Shown here: positions 21,545 through 33,893 of the stretch, piece after piece
Layout of the letters: the number at the start of each line of letters is the position of its first letter
How positions within the stretch are numbered: position 1 is the first letter of the stretch
From: Heterobasidion occidentale
Lineage: Eukaryota; Basidiomycota; Agaricomycetes; Russulales; Bondarzewiaceae
Length of the DNA stretch: 49,223 nucleotides
Assembly: GCA_039111635.1 (NCBI GenBank)
Contig: JBCAQO010000061.1
Span: 1 to 49,223 of the forward strand
Direction of reading: 5' to 3'
Program-made: the position numbers and the translations under genes
The notes under the pieces: generated by a model
Seen by the model: the letters and a program-made list of their open reading frames with translations, nothing else
Told to the model about the DNA's origin: nothing
Database searches by the model: none

Positions 21545-23603
21545 TCACATCGCCATCCCCGCCCCCGCCCCTCCTCCCCTCGTCCTCGCCCTTCCCCTCC
21601 CCATCTCCCCTCCCGCGCTTACCCCCCCTCGCCCCACCACCCGACTCAGCCCGACGGACCCAAGCAGCCCCTCCCCCGGCGGCCCCGGCACCGTGCCCGA
21701 CAAAAAATCCAACCACGTCTGCCCCCCGCCCCCATTCCCGCTCCCGCCTCCGCCTCCACCTCCACCTCCACCATTATCCCCCGAACTCCCGGAGTCGGTG
21801 CTCTGGCGGTGCGCGGGCGGCTGCGACAGCTGCGGCCAGTCGAACGTCAGCGGTATGCCGAAAAACGTCTCCACGCCACCTACCCCTCCGCCCATCATCA
21901 TCCCCCCTCCGCCGCCACCGCCACCTCCGCCGAACATCCCGCCGCTGCCGACGGTGCTGCTGCTGCCGCCGCCACCCGCGGAGCCGGAGCCGCTGCTGGA
22001 CGAGGGCGGGCCAAAGACGCCCGCGAAGAGGTCGTCGGGGCTTTGCTGCTGCTGCTGCTGGTGGTGGTGATGCTGCTGCTGCTGGTGCTGGTGGTGGGGG
22101 GTCGGGGGCTGCGAGATGCGCGGGAGGGGCTGCTGCTGCTGCTGCGGCGCACGGAGCATGCTGCCTGTGCCGTACAGGCCGTGCTGCGGCTGCTGCTGCT
22201 GCTGCTGGTGGGAGTGGGAGAGGGACTGCGGCGGGGGGTGCGAGTACGGCGCGGCGAAGCTCGCGCGCGCGAAGGACGCGGAGGGGTTGAGGAACGGCGC
22301 GCCGTGCGTGGTGTGCGCGGACGGTGAGAAGAAGGACGCGTACGGGTTGCCGTGCGGCGGCGCGGTGTGCACGTGCGGCGGGAGCAGTGGCGGTGGCGCG
22401 TGGAGGGACGGGTGGGCGGACGCGGCGTCGAGGTCGAGGCGGTACGGAAGGACGTGTGCGCGCCGCCGGGGAGGACGCGTGCAGCGAGGGGTGGCGGTCG
22501 AGCTCGGACGCGGGGGCGAGCCGTGCGCGCTTGTTCGACGGGAGGGCGTAGCCGCCCGCGCTAGAGCTGGAGCTGGAGCTGGGGTGCGCGCGGGTGGGGC
22601 TGTGCGCGGCGGAGGTGTGGGTGTGGCGGTCGGAGGAGATGGGGAGCGTGGGCGAGGCGGAGGGCGGCATGGAGAGGTGGGAGGAGGAGAGCGTGCGGTA
22701 GTCGACCTGCAACAACAACGCCGCGGCGGCGGGTGGGGTCAGCGGGCAGCGAGAGGCGAGGAGCAAGGGGACGCACGTCGATGGTCATGCTCTCTGGCTT
22801 GATGGGCACCATCTTGCCGCCGTCGGCCTTTTTGCCCTTGGCGGACGGACCGCCGCCGGCGGTGCTGCTGCTGTCTTGGCGCTTGCGCTGGGGCGGGGCG
22901 GGGTCGTCTGCGTCTGCGTCGTCGTCGTCGTCGCCGGCATCGTCGAGGCGGGAGGCATCGGTGCCGCCGCTAAAGTCGTGGGGTGTGCGTGTGTCGCGCT
23001 CGCCGTCGAACTGGGGCGGCGGCGGGGAGTTAGGGGCGCGGACGGAAGGGAGGCCAAAGAGAGAGCGGACACGTACGCGGATGTGACGCTGGACGATGGA
23101 GCCAATGTCCGTGGAACAGTACTGGTAGAGCTTGTCGGGGTGGCCCTGGCGGCGCTCTGGGGAGAGAGGGGAGTTATTTTTAGCACGCGGAGGGGGCGAA
23201 TGGCGACGGACCGAAGATGATGACGGCGACGTCGACGGAGCAGAGGACGCCGAGCTCGTATGCTTTTTTGAAGAGGCCTGTCTTGCGCTGTTGTGGGGGG
23301 GGGACGAGGGAGGGAGGGCGAGCGGGGAGGGAAATAGAGAGAAGTAAGAAACTATTTTTGCAGCTGGAGCGCGAGGCGAGAAAGGCTTGGCGCTTGGACT
23401 TGCCTTTAAGAAGGTGACGGAGCGGTTGCGCTCGTTCTATTCGCGTCGCGTCGGTCGATCCGGGAGCGGTGGAGCAGAGAGAAGGGCAGGCGGTGAGCAG
23501 CGCGGACTGGGACGGGGGTGCGGCGGGGGGTGGGGAGGGCAGAGGCGACGGGGGAGGGGAGACAGACCTGGATCGGGAGAATCTCGATCTTCCGACGGCC
23601 CAT
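21545..23603 (-). CDS. MADS-box transcription factor (MEF2/Rlm1-like), with apparent frameshift
   Basis: Exons: 23603-23568, 23436-23404, 23287-23212, 23156-23077, 23010-22777 and 22706-21545. The MADS box is spread over the first four: MGRRKIEILPIQ, NERNRSVTFLK, RKTGLFKKAYELGVLCSVDVAVIIF, then ERRQGHPDKLYQYCS. The RK(I)EI start and RKTGLFKKA..L match type II (MEF2/Rlm1) proteins, which in yeast act downstream of the cell-wall-integrity MAP kinase; that link is inferred. Intron 2 (23403-23288) needs a GC donor (AG|GCAAGT). Residues after the MADS box are acidic, then Ser-rich, then rich in Gln/His and Gly, with a short structured motif (VETFFGIPLTFDWPQL). In the last exon the frame that starts well (SSAGGYALPSNKRARL) is not the one that continues (GNPYASFFSPSAHTTHG). 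They join only if one base is dropped around the CCCC run at 22468-22471. The C-terminus may differ if a further intron exists. Confidence 0.85.
22040..22210 (-). repeat. CAG/CTG tracts encoding Gln/His runs
   Basis: Several CTG-rich stretches on the plus strand (CAG on the coding strand) encode polyglutamine interrupted by His in the C-terminal part of the MADS protein. They probably belong to an activation region. Confidence 0.85.
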
Positions 23604-25185
23604 GGCTGTGTGCGGTGGGTGGTGGAGGGGCGGTTGTCGAGGGCAGGAGGAGGGGGAGGGGGTGAGGAGGGGAGGGAGGGGGAGGAGGGAGAGAGGGGAG
23701 GTGGCGGACGGCTTTGAGGGAGGAGTGGGAGAAGAGATGTTGTGTGTGGGCGTGGCCGGGACGGCATCTGACACTGCGAACGCGCTGCTCATCAAACATC
23801 CCCACTCGTCCTCTCCGTTCTGCTCCCGTTTCTCCGTCCTCGACCCCCTCCAGCCGTCCTCGCCCTCCTCTGCCCCCCTCACCGCTACCTGGGTGGTGCA
23901 GCCCGCCGCGCCGCCGCGGCTCCTGTATTTTTTTTTTTGGACGGGGAGGGAGTGTATTTCGCTGGCTGGAAGAGGTAGGCGCGCCCGTGTTCCCGAAGGA
24001 GGGACGTCGTTCTGTTCTGGAACTGGGAGTCTCGGAATCGCTGAACTTCTTCACGCAGACGGCAAGTGATCAGACCGAAGCTGGGACGTATGCACGCCTG
24101 ATCGAACCGCCACCGGACGACTCACGTCCATCGCTCAGCGCCCGCATCCCATCGCTCCCCCACTTTGCCCTCTGGGTCTCCGCCGCACGCCCGTTCCCGC
24201 CCCCACCTTGGCCACTCGCTCCCACCGCGCCCCCTCGCACCCCTCGCACCCCTCGCACCCAGACTGCCAGTCCGCCAGACCGTCGCCAGTCCGGTTCGCC
24301 GTCCCGTGCCTGTGCCGAATGCAGACCCACGGCAGCCAGTCCAGTTGATCTCCGCGCCCGTCCGACCCAATCTCCTGCGCGCATTCACTTCTCACCGCGC
24401 CTGCATGTTCCAGCCCCGCAGTGCCTTCCCAGCAACCCTCCCATCAGCCACGCTCCCTCGACGACGCCTCGAATCCCGCCTGCCCCATCCCCTTCCTCTC
24501 AAGGTCACCCACCTTGATAGCCAGCACGCCCTTATCTGCACGCACGGCCCTTCTGATTCCATATGCCCATACAAGGCGCCCCTCCGTTCCCAGGCGTCCC
24601 TCCCTCTCAACCCCGCCGTACGTACCACCCCCCCATCCAGCCCCTTCTCGGAACCCGAGCCTCTCCCCGTCACGCGGATCGTCCCTTCCTCCTGGGGCTC
24701 CCGGCCTCCCTTCCGCGGACCCTGGCCCCCGACCCAGCACAGACCATCCCACTACTGCCCCCGTCCCGAGACGCTCGCCGTCCCTCCTAATCCATTTACG
24801 CGCCTACTCACCCACGCTCACGCTCACACTCCCGTCCCCCGCCTTCTGTCCCCGCTCCACCCCGCATCCCCATCCAATCACAACACAGCCTGCGCGCCTA
24901 CCTCCCCTCATTTCCGCACCTCGCGCTTCCAGGGTGCCGCCCTCTGCCCTCTGCCCTCGTCGCTCCCTCGTCCGTGGCCACCACCTCCATCAACCTTCTT
25001 CTGTCCGCCGCCCGTCCTTGGCATCAAACGCCCTGCGCGCGCGAAAAGCACTCAGCCCCCTCCTCCGCGTCTCGCCGTTCCCGGCTTCCAATCTCCATCT
25101 ACGGTCGATCCCCCGGCGCCCTAGCGCGCAGCAGCAGCAGCGGCTGCTGCGGGTGCTGTGTCGCGGCGCCAACCGGTAGCGCGCG

Positions 25186-25210
25186 CAGATCAGATCAGAT
25201 CAGATCAGAC
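25186..25210. repeat. (CAGAT)n microsatellite
   Basis: Four perfect CAGAT units and a fifth imperfect one, in the gene-poor stretch upstream of the MADS gene. Confidence 0.95.
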
Positions 25211-26016
25211 CCTCCTCCATCTTTCTTTTCCGTGGCCACACCTCGGGTCCCGCGCCACCTGCGCACCTGCACATCTCCGAGAGCAGGCCAAGCCAGAACA
25301 GAACAGAGCAAAACAGGGCAGTGACGTTGCGAACGTAGATCGGATCCCGTCGTCCCCAGGACGCGATCCCATCATGTCGTGCGTGCTAGCCCGAAATCTA
25401 TTGGCCGCGAGGACCCTGGATCTCCGTCCCCAGGAGCGCCTCGCAGCGCACCTTCGGGTTGCGCCCGCAGACGCGCACGTTCGTCTGGTCTGGTCTGGTC
25501 CTAGCTGCGCGACGCGGCGCGGATCGGGCGCGGCTTCTTGCGCGCGGGCGCTTCGATTGCGTTTTCGGTTTCTGATTTTCTCTGATTTATCTTCTTGTTT
25601 TGATTTCTCTCGTTCCTTGATCTTTCGGTTTTGTGTGATTTTGTGGTTTTGTGAGGTTTGGTTCTTTGATTTTGTGATTCTGATGGTTTGCTGTTGGGTC
25701 TCGTTGTTCATCGCCGTCTCCCGTCGGATTCTGTTGAGAGCGTGTCGGGTCTCCGTCTACAGTTCGCAGATGGATCGAACAGTCGCTGCCTGCAACCCGC
25801 TGACTTCGTCTCGATGTGCGCCTTACGCACCGTGGCTTTTGCTCGCCCTCGGGCGGACGTCACCTGATCAACGGTAGATCCGGCTCTTGACTTCGATTCT
25901 CAAAGTTTTTATTTTATCTTATTTTATTCCATTTTGTTCGTCGTGGAACGTGTTCCGTGACCGCCCTGCGCTCGACCCACTCTCCTGCCGTGCGCCGTCT
26001 GCATACCGCCTACCGA

Positions 26017-26560
26017 GCGCCGCGCGGACGTCTGCGAAACGGTAACCGACTTCTCGCTGAATTAAATTGATTGAATTGAATTTAGTTGAATTTACTTCAA
26101 GGTTTCATCCGCCGTTGTGGACCGCTTTTTCGTGGCCGCGCTGTGCGCGTCGCTCGCAGTTTCGGGCATCCCCTCCTGCGACTCTCGGCACTGACAGCGT
26201 GTTGACAGAGGCCATGCGCCACGTGCCACGCGGACGTCTGCGAAGCCACAACTGGCTCCTCACGGTCATCTTTGATCTGTCTTGTTCGCGCGTGACGGTG
26301 CACGTCGTCCGCGTCGCAGACGGTCCTGCGACTCCCAGCAGAGAGAGCGTGTACCGTTTGCTTGACAGAGGCCACGCGCCACGCAGACGTCCACAATGCG
26401 GTAACCAGCTGCTCACGGTCACTTTTAATTTATGTCATCCACGCGTGTCGTGGTGCATGTCGTTCGCGTCGCAGACGCTCCTGCGACTCCCAAGTCAGAG
26501 AGTCAGAGAGCGCACCGTTCGCTCGCCAGATAACGAGCGCCACGCGGGGGTTTGCTCCCG
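26017..26560. repeat. Diverged tandem repeat, period about 150-160 bp
   Basis: At least three units share an order of short motifs: CACGC-GACGTCTGCGAA at the start, then CGGTAACC (units 1 and 3), CTCACGGTCA (units 2 and 3), CGCGTCGCAGACG (units 2 and 3) and TCCTGCGACTC. The last motif begins at 26174, 26324 and 26479, which gives spacings of 150 and 155. A fourth partial unit begins near 26530. The first unit contains an A/T-rich insert (about 26060-26100). No open frame is kept across units. Confidence 0.75.
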
Positions 26561-26750
26561 CGTCTGCCCAGTGCTCCGCGATCGTGGCCACGATGGGCTT
26601 CGCCCTCGCGTTCTCCCAGGCTACGCTTCCACCCTCTGTGTGCACGCGTACGAGCCTAGACCGGACGCGCGGGGGCTGCATGTTTGCTCATTTGACTCTG
26701 CAGGATCACGCGCGCCTGTGGCCCGGCGCACGCACGTCCTCTTGCCCATC

Positions 26751-26778
26751 GCACGCACGCACGCACGCATGCACGCAC
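26751..26778. repeat. (GCAC)n microsatellite
   Basis: About seven tetranucleotide units with one T substitution, in non-coding DNA. Confidence 0.9.
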
Positions 26779-29724
26779 CTCCTCTCGCCCCTCGCACGCT
26801 GCTGCGCGCGGCTGTGAATGCTGTGTCAACGCGGGCTTGGCGGGTTGTGTGCGTGGAAGACCGGGCGGAGAGCGGGACGCGGGCGCTGGAGCGCCATGCG
26901 CAGATGCGGCGCGCGAGGGCGGCGCGCTCGGTCTGCGGATGGCTCGCGGCCGCTCAGCGCTCGGGCTGCGCGGCGTCGTCTCCCACCTGTCGTTGATGCG
27001 GACGTGTCGGCGATGGACCGAGGCGGCGGGCAGGTGGTCTGGGCGGACTGTGGCGATTTGTCGCCTGGACGAGTGGGCGGGTGAGTAGAGTTCGACGGGG
27101 GCATGACGGTTGGGCGGCAGCCGTCCAGTTCGTGAAGCGTCTTGCTGTGGCTCGGCGCTCGGCGGTTGCGGCGGAGAGACCGCCTGCTGTGGCTCTGCCC
27201 GCGGCGCATTCTCGCATTCCTGCGGCAGGTGATGGGCGGACACGTGTGATTCGTCGCTTGTGACCGTGCCGGACGAGTGGGCGAGCAGGTAGTGGACTAG
27301 GGGGGACACGAGGATTGGGTGATAGCGGTGCGTGTGTGGGAGCTGCGTCGTCCGTGTGTGTCGATTGTCCGGCGACTCAACGTGTTTGGGCCTGTGTCGC
27401 GCTGTTTGGCGCATCGAGGGACTCGCTTCTGTCGGCCGAGTCCACGATGACATTGGCTGGTGCAGATGGCTGGCGCTCGTTGTTGAACTTGGACCCTGCC
27501 GGGGGCGTTTAGGTATCTCCCCTTGGTGCTCGGGGTGCGAGTTGAACAACATAAGGTTTGTTCGTTCATGGAACGCCGGCTGCAGATATTGATGCTGTAA
27601 ATGAAGATCACGCGCTGTCCTAGGATGTGGGGCAGGGGTGAGAGCCAGCGGTCGCACGCCGCGTTGTCTTCCCTGACTCTCCCCTCCTGCTGTCCTCTAC
27701 CCTGGCGGTTCACTCTCGCTTACCATGCATCTTGTCTTGATCGGTGGTTCCATCGGTCTGGAGTTTGACATGGTCGTCGGGCTCTTGTGCTGTTGCCCTG
27801 CAGCCCCCGCATGATTTTCAGCACAGGCGACGGAATTTTCAGCAGCCTAGGCGAAAGCCTGGTTCCCTGCGATCTCTGTCCCTTGTCAGACCCTGTTCAG
27901 GCGTCGTTTTTCATCGGAGAGAACTCGTGGTGGCGTTCTGGCCCCTTCGATCGGCACCGTGGGCACAGCGAACCCTTCTGTTGCGTTCTTTCTTCCTTCT
28001 ATCCACTCTTCTGAGCGCACGACTGGCAGGAAAGGTCCAGGCTGCGATCCGACTCGCTTCCGTATTCTGCGCCATGTCTTCTGTCTTCCATGTCGCGGCG
28101 AGCTTGGACGACAGACGCCCACGATGCCGTTTCATTTTCCGTACCCTTCTCTTCGACTCACGTTCGCTCCGCTGCATTTTTGATGACAGTCGTTTTTCTT
28201 CCTTGAGACCCTGTCTCTTGTCGCCTCCGGTCTGTGTCATGTCTGGAGTCCTTGTCATCATGCATACCCGAATTTGACAGTCATATATCACCTACCCCCA
28301 GGAGCGATACGCACGGACGCGTCGACTGGCAAGACCCTTGCGCCCCATCCCACTTTCGACAGGGATGTTTCACGGTTGCCTTGGCAAGTGTTCCCTGTAC
28401 GATCAAATCCCACGTTTTCTCCCCTCACCCAGACCGCGGGATATACGTGCGCGGCTGTTGGGTGAAACGCCGATGACGCGACGTTGATGTCCGTGGCCGG
28501 CTCGCGCGGATATCCAGCTTATCATCGAGCCACTATCCGCGATGAAGACGGATGCGTTCGCTTGCCTTCTTGGGTTGATGTTCGTCGCAGATGTTCCGGC
28601 GAAATCGTGCGTCTGCTCCCATGGCTTTGCGCCCCTGATGGCTCGGAGTGTTGCCCCGCTACGTCTCCCCAAGGTGTCGACACCATACACTGCGATCATA
28701 TGGCCGACGGCGTCGCGACAGCTACCGGTGTCTGCCGAGACATCCATTTTAAAAGGCAGGGGGCGATGCGCATCGTCGGTGGCTACGCAGAGTTGTGACG
28801 ATCGGGCTGAGTGGAAGCGAGAGATGCAAGGAGAGGCAGCCGCTCGAGCATGAGATAGACTCAAGTGTCTTTCACAGTACAGTTCTGACGACCGCATTCT
28901 AGGTCAGACCGCGTTGAAGAATGGTGTACGCGATTGCGACTGCGGTCTCTCAACCTGTGCGTAGCAAACCTGCTTGCACGCTCTGTCTCCGCCATACATT
29001 ATCCAGTATCCTTGACACGTACAACTCGGTTCTTGATTGGCACTTACGGCAATGAGCTCAAATCTCTGTGCCATCTTGCTCGGGTACGACGAAGACGCAA
29101 GCTGATACACACAATTCCAACGAGCGTATTTTTCTTGGAAGAAGCAGGTGCTCCAGTCAGTGCGACCGGGCATTTTCACGAGACCGAATCCGCGAGGCAA
29201 AGGGACAGGGGTCGGCCGGGAGACGGACTCGTTCGGCACTATGCGGTTCGTGGAAGCGTATGCATTCCTCACAACCGTAACAGGCGCGCCTCTGAACCGT
29301 CCGCGGTATTACCGACCTTCTCACGCGTCGTTGCCTCTCAGATAAATGCGGTGAGTTTGTGTCGTGAATTCGACAATCCTCTGTTATCGCTCCGTGGCAC
29401 TTTGTTTGCTTGTGTTGCATTCCAGATCCAGAATAGCCGACAAAAGACATCCCTGATGGAAGCCACATACCTTGCGACAATCGTTCTTACGGCTCTAATT
29501 CCCTGTTCTCGCACCGCCGATTATCTTCCTTCACGGTGGCTTACGAGACTGTCACTGCTGGGTGCTCTGTTTTATCTGAAGGTTCTATAGCATCTACTTC
29601 GAAGGTCGTCACTTCATGAACTGTCTATGTCGCGAGCATTCTAGCTACTATGCGATATCCATGACCTACATAGACACGTAAGTGTATAGATCACGAGCTG
29701 AGCCAAAATCCTTACGCTTATTCG

Positions 29725-31524
29725 CTATGGCTGCGGGCGGCCAACTTCTGATTCCAAAGTTTCGATTGCTCGCCGCATATCTATGTGAGGATCAGTGGTC
29801 CAATTCCATTCAATAATCTGGCGAATCCTATCCCCAGCTCGGGCAATCTAGCCGCGGGGATATCGCCTCCTGACTCCTTCAATGCAAAATACATGCCGTT
29901 GCGGCGGGAGCCTTCAGCGACTTGTGATGCGAGCGGGAGGCGGATGCGAGAATAAATCTGGAGCACTTGTGCCACATTGTCCAGCGTGGTCAGTGGGTGT
30001 GAGAGAAGTGCCGAGAGTATCCAAGCATCCTGGACTGACGGTTATTCGAATTAAGAGATCAGACGAGGTTGAGCAAACCTCGATAGCTTGCCGACTCCAG
30101 CTGCTTGAAAAGCCGTCATCGCATGAGCCTGTGTACGACGTCTTCTTTAGGTAGGTAGTCTAAGTCTCTCACTCGGTTTACTCACGGCATCTCCCAAGAT
30201 AGCAACACGACCTAAAGCGTATGACGGGAGCGTCCTAACGACATTCATAGCCCATCGATTCACCTTCCCAGATCGGATGCACTACATGCCCACTGCACAG
30301 TCAGCGGAAAGAAATATCGAAGACACGTGTCAAAAAAGCGCACGCTAATGAGTTGCTTGACTTCTGGTTCCCAGTCGCGAAATAAGTTGGCGATTTCACA
30401 AGAATTACTCTCTCGTATCCATGGTTCGCTATAGAATGAATCTTCCTTGGTATAATCCGTATCAAAGGCAGCGAAATTGATGGATTTCCCGTGAGATATT
30501 GGGTAAGCCACGATATGCTGCAGAAATCATGTGAGTGAAAAACATCGAGTTGGTGAATATATGCTGCTCTCTCACTCTATCCTTCCCTATATACTATGTG
30601 TACAGTCAGAATTCAGGGAATATGCCAATATATGCAAGATATACCTGGGTAGGGACCGTGAGTAGGCGATGTCCAGGTGAGATGCGACGTAGTTCCTCGG
30701 CAGGTATGAGGTCCCTGTAAACGACCACACCGCTCCACCGTGGCTCTACGCGATTGCGCAGGTCCGCCGCTTCCGCAAGCTCACCATGTTGCTCTGCACG
30801 TCCAGCCTGCTCGTGAAGCATGGACATCCGCACCATAGATTTAATGCCGTCAGCACCGATGAGGATATCACAGGTGCAGTGGATTTGTCCTCAAAAATGA
30901 GTTGTATGGGACCCATGGAGTGGGGAGGCCGCTCGTAATAGCGTAAGCGCTTGGAAAGACGTGTGTTGCATCGTGACGACATATGATGGAGTAGAACATC
31001 GTGAAACTCAGCACGGTGAAACGTGAGAAGACCGCCTGCACGAAGGAAAGTAAGTAAGCGTATACATAGTCACAAAGAGACCAACCTCGACTGATAAGAT
31101 TGAAAAAGCTCAGACCCTCCGGTTGATCAGCCCTGCGGTAATGAAGGGCTGCCACTTTGATGCGGCTTCAGTCGCTGACGGGGTGAACTGAATATAGTCC
31201 TCACCTATCTCATCTGTCGGCTGTCTCCGCTGCCCCGCCTCCGGCCCCAGCGCGCTTCGACATCAAGTAACTGTCTCAAGCCTTCTTCCAAGCCTAATGA
31301 TTTCAATATCTGCCAGGGTCGCCTCCACACACCGATGCCAGCTCCCACTTCCGAGAACTGAGGCGCAGCTTCATACACGTCGATGTCGATCTCAGGGCAC
31401 TTCGACAGAGCGGAGGCGAGAGTGAGTCCCCCCACACCTCCACCGCTATGAGATAGAGTCAGAGACTGGACACAGAGGATCCTCTAAAAACTCACCATAT
31501 TGCGACCCGGAACTTGCTGGGCAT
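29725..31524 (-). pseudogene. FAD-dependent monooxygenase, decayed copy
   Basis: This is the same nine-exon layout as the intact copy at 12686-14484: 31524-31496, 31445 on, 31154-31086, 31035-30645, 30593-30576, 30517-30344, 30281-30186, 30128-30079 and 29988 to about 29725. Exons 3, 5, 6 and 7 have exactly the same lengths (69, 18, 174 and 96). Exon 4 is 391 instead of 392 nt, and the frame is lost at the DG motif (the bases for CDILIGADG are there, one short). Exon 8 is 50 instead of 51 nt, and its MTPFTGAGAAQ region is altered. In exon 9 a further missing base near 29825 ends translation early. In exon 2 there is a 41-base stretch (31221-31261) where the intact copy has 6. The protein therefore cannot be made as a full-length FAD enzyme unless the sequence is wrong. 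Intron positions and most residues are still easy to align, so the decay looks recent. Confidence 0.9.
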
Positions 31525-32517
31525 GTATCAATTGGGGTCGATGTGACGTTAGAGAGAAGGTACAAAGCGGCGGTGGATGATATATCAGAGTGCATCCGCA
31601 TAGCTTATGAGCGTTGGAGGTGGTGATATCACTAGCCGCAACAAACACGACGTGGAAGATTGAAAAAGTGGACAGGTAAATCTCACATTTGTCTAGGCGA
31701 AAGAATCGAGCATTGATCGCGAAAAAGCACCGGTGAGTACCTTGGTACAGTGTCAAGCCTGAGAGTCAGACAGAGCCAAATCAGTTTATGAGACCGATGT
31801 TTTCGCTGTTTGATTGTCTGATTCGAGCGGAGTCGTATGCGGTTCCTCCGCGAACACGTCGCCATGAATGGGCCTGGGCGCGATGTCCCCATGGGCCATG
31901 GAAGGTCAGGCAGCACTTGGCGAGGAAGATGCCGGTCGCAAAAACGCGCCTAGCGACATCTCGATGTTAATTAATGACATATCCAAAGTGTACCGAACGC
32001 ATCGTCCAACAACAGACTTCTTGCCTTAGTTGCAAGGGGCTTGATAGCCGTCTGAATATACAGGGTTACACACCTACATCATCAGCAGTTTAAAGCATGT
32101 ATGAGTGCGTGAAGGTGCATGAGCGTAAGCAATACAATTTGATAGCAGACTCCGACGGATGCTCGCTGTCGAAAATGTCAGGTGCCAAAAAAGGCACTTG
32201 TCACGTATTTGCCCGCAGGATCGGAGATAAATCGCAGAAGAGTTACTTCGAGTGTAGGGGATTGCGCATATGTGATTTTTTTTACTTGTGCCCGAAAACC
32301 GATCCTCCGACTGCGTACCCTATACATGATAGACACAGGAAATCAGCAACTGATTTGGGTGTGATATGCTGAGTGTTACTGTTGGGCTCATGATCATTGA
32401 TCCTCTAACCTGAAGCCATACACGGAGACCCATAGTCACGAGGAAAAGAACGTAGGAGGTTCGTAAGATTGATCTTCGATGACGGCATCGACATCAAGGC
32501 CCGTCGCGGCCAGTATA
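31525..32517. other. Intergenic, upstream of the pseudogene and 3' of TGS1
   Basis: It holds the second copy of the shared upstream block (31775-31862). Otherwise only short unsupported open frames are seen. Confidence 0.6.
31775..31862 (-). promoter_or_regulatory. Upstream block shared by both monooxygenase copies (copy 2)
   Basis: This is the counterpart of 14745-14830. On the minus strand it contains CGACTCCGCTCGAATCAG and AGCGAAAACATCGG in the same order. It lies about 250-340 bases upstream of the pseudogene start codon. Its survival next to a broken coding region suggests either a recent duplication or a retained function of its own. Confidence 0.65.
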
Positions 32518-33648
<1,131 letters not shown>

Positions 33649-33893
33649 GAAGTTGTTCACTCGAGTGAAGGGATATGACGTTGAGCAGAGGATGCCAATT
33701 CCAAGGAGCTCTGCGATTGATCACTCTGCCTCGAAATGCGATGATGGAATTGTGAAAGAGAGGGCGGAGATCAAGTGGCGGAGACAGTGAATGAGGGAGT
33801 CGGAAACAACCGTGGTGGCACGCAGGACTAACCAACCTCGTTCATCGTCGTGGACTTCGAGCCTCGTCTCATCATCCACATCATATCAACAGA
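33649..33893. promoter_or_regulatory. Shared intergenic promoter of TGS1 and POM34-like gene
   Basis: These 245 bases separate two divergent start codons (33648 minus, 33894 plus). No TATA box is obvious. A TGACGT site lies near 33676. Two nuclear-function genes placed head to head suggest co-expression, but this is inference. Confidence 0.6.

Larger units (their letters stand above)
23604..29724. other. 6.1-kb gene-poor region
   Basis: Upstream of the MADS gene the plus strand is C-rich (24.1-25.1 kb). This gives long Pro/Ser/Arg open frames with no domain and no splice logic, which I treat as composition artefacts. A T-rich, A-poor run occupies about 25565-25700. A diverged tandem repeat occupies about 26017-26560. 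Between 28.9 and 29.6 kb there are open frames on both strands (for instance a hydrophobic plus-strand segment near 29470-29590) that I could not join into a known protein. A small unrecognised gene there is possible. Confidence 0.5.

Noticed and set aside
24165..25124. Long Pro/Ser/Arg-rich open frame on the plus strand
   Set aside because: It follows from the C-rich composition; there is no domain, no typical codon pattern and similar frames are open on both strands.
29725..31524. A second working monooxygenase gene
   Set aside because: Three single-base losses and an insert break the frame, including the DG motif.
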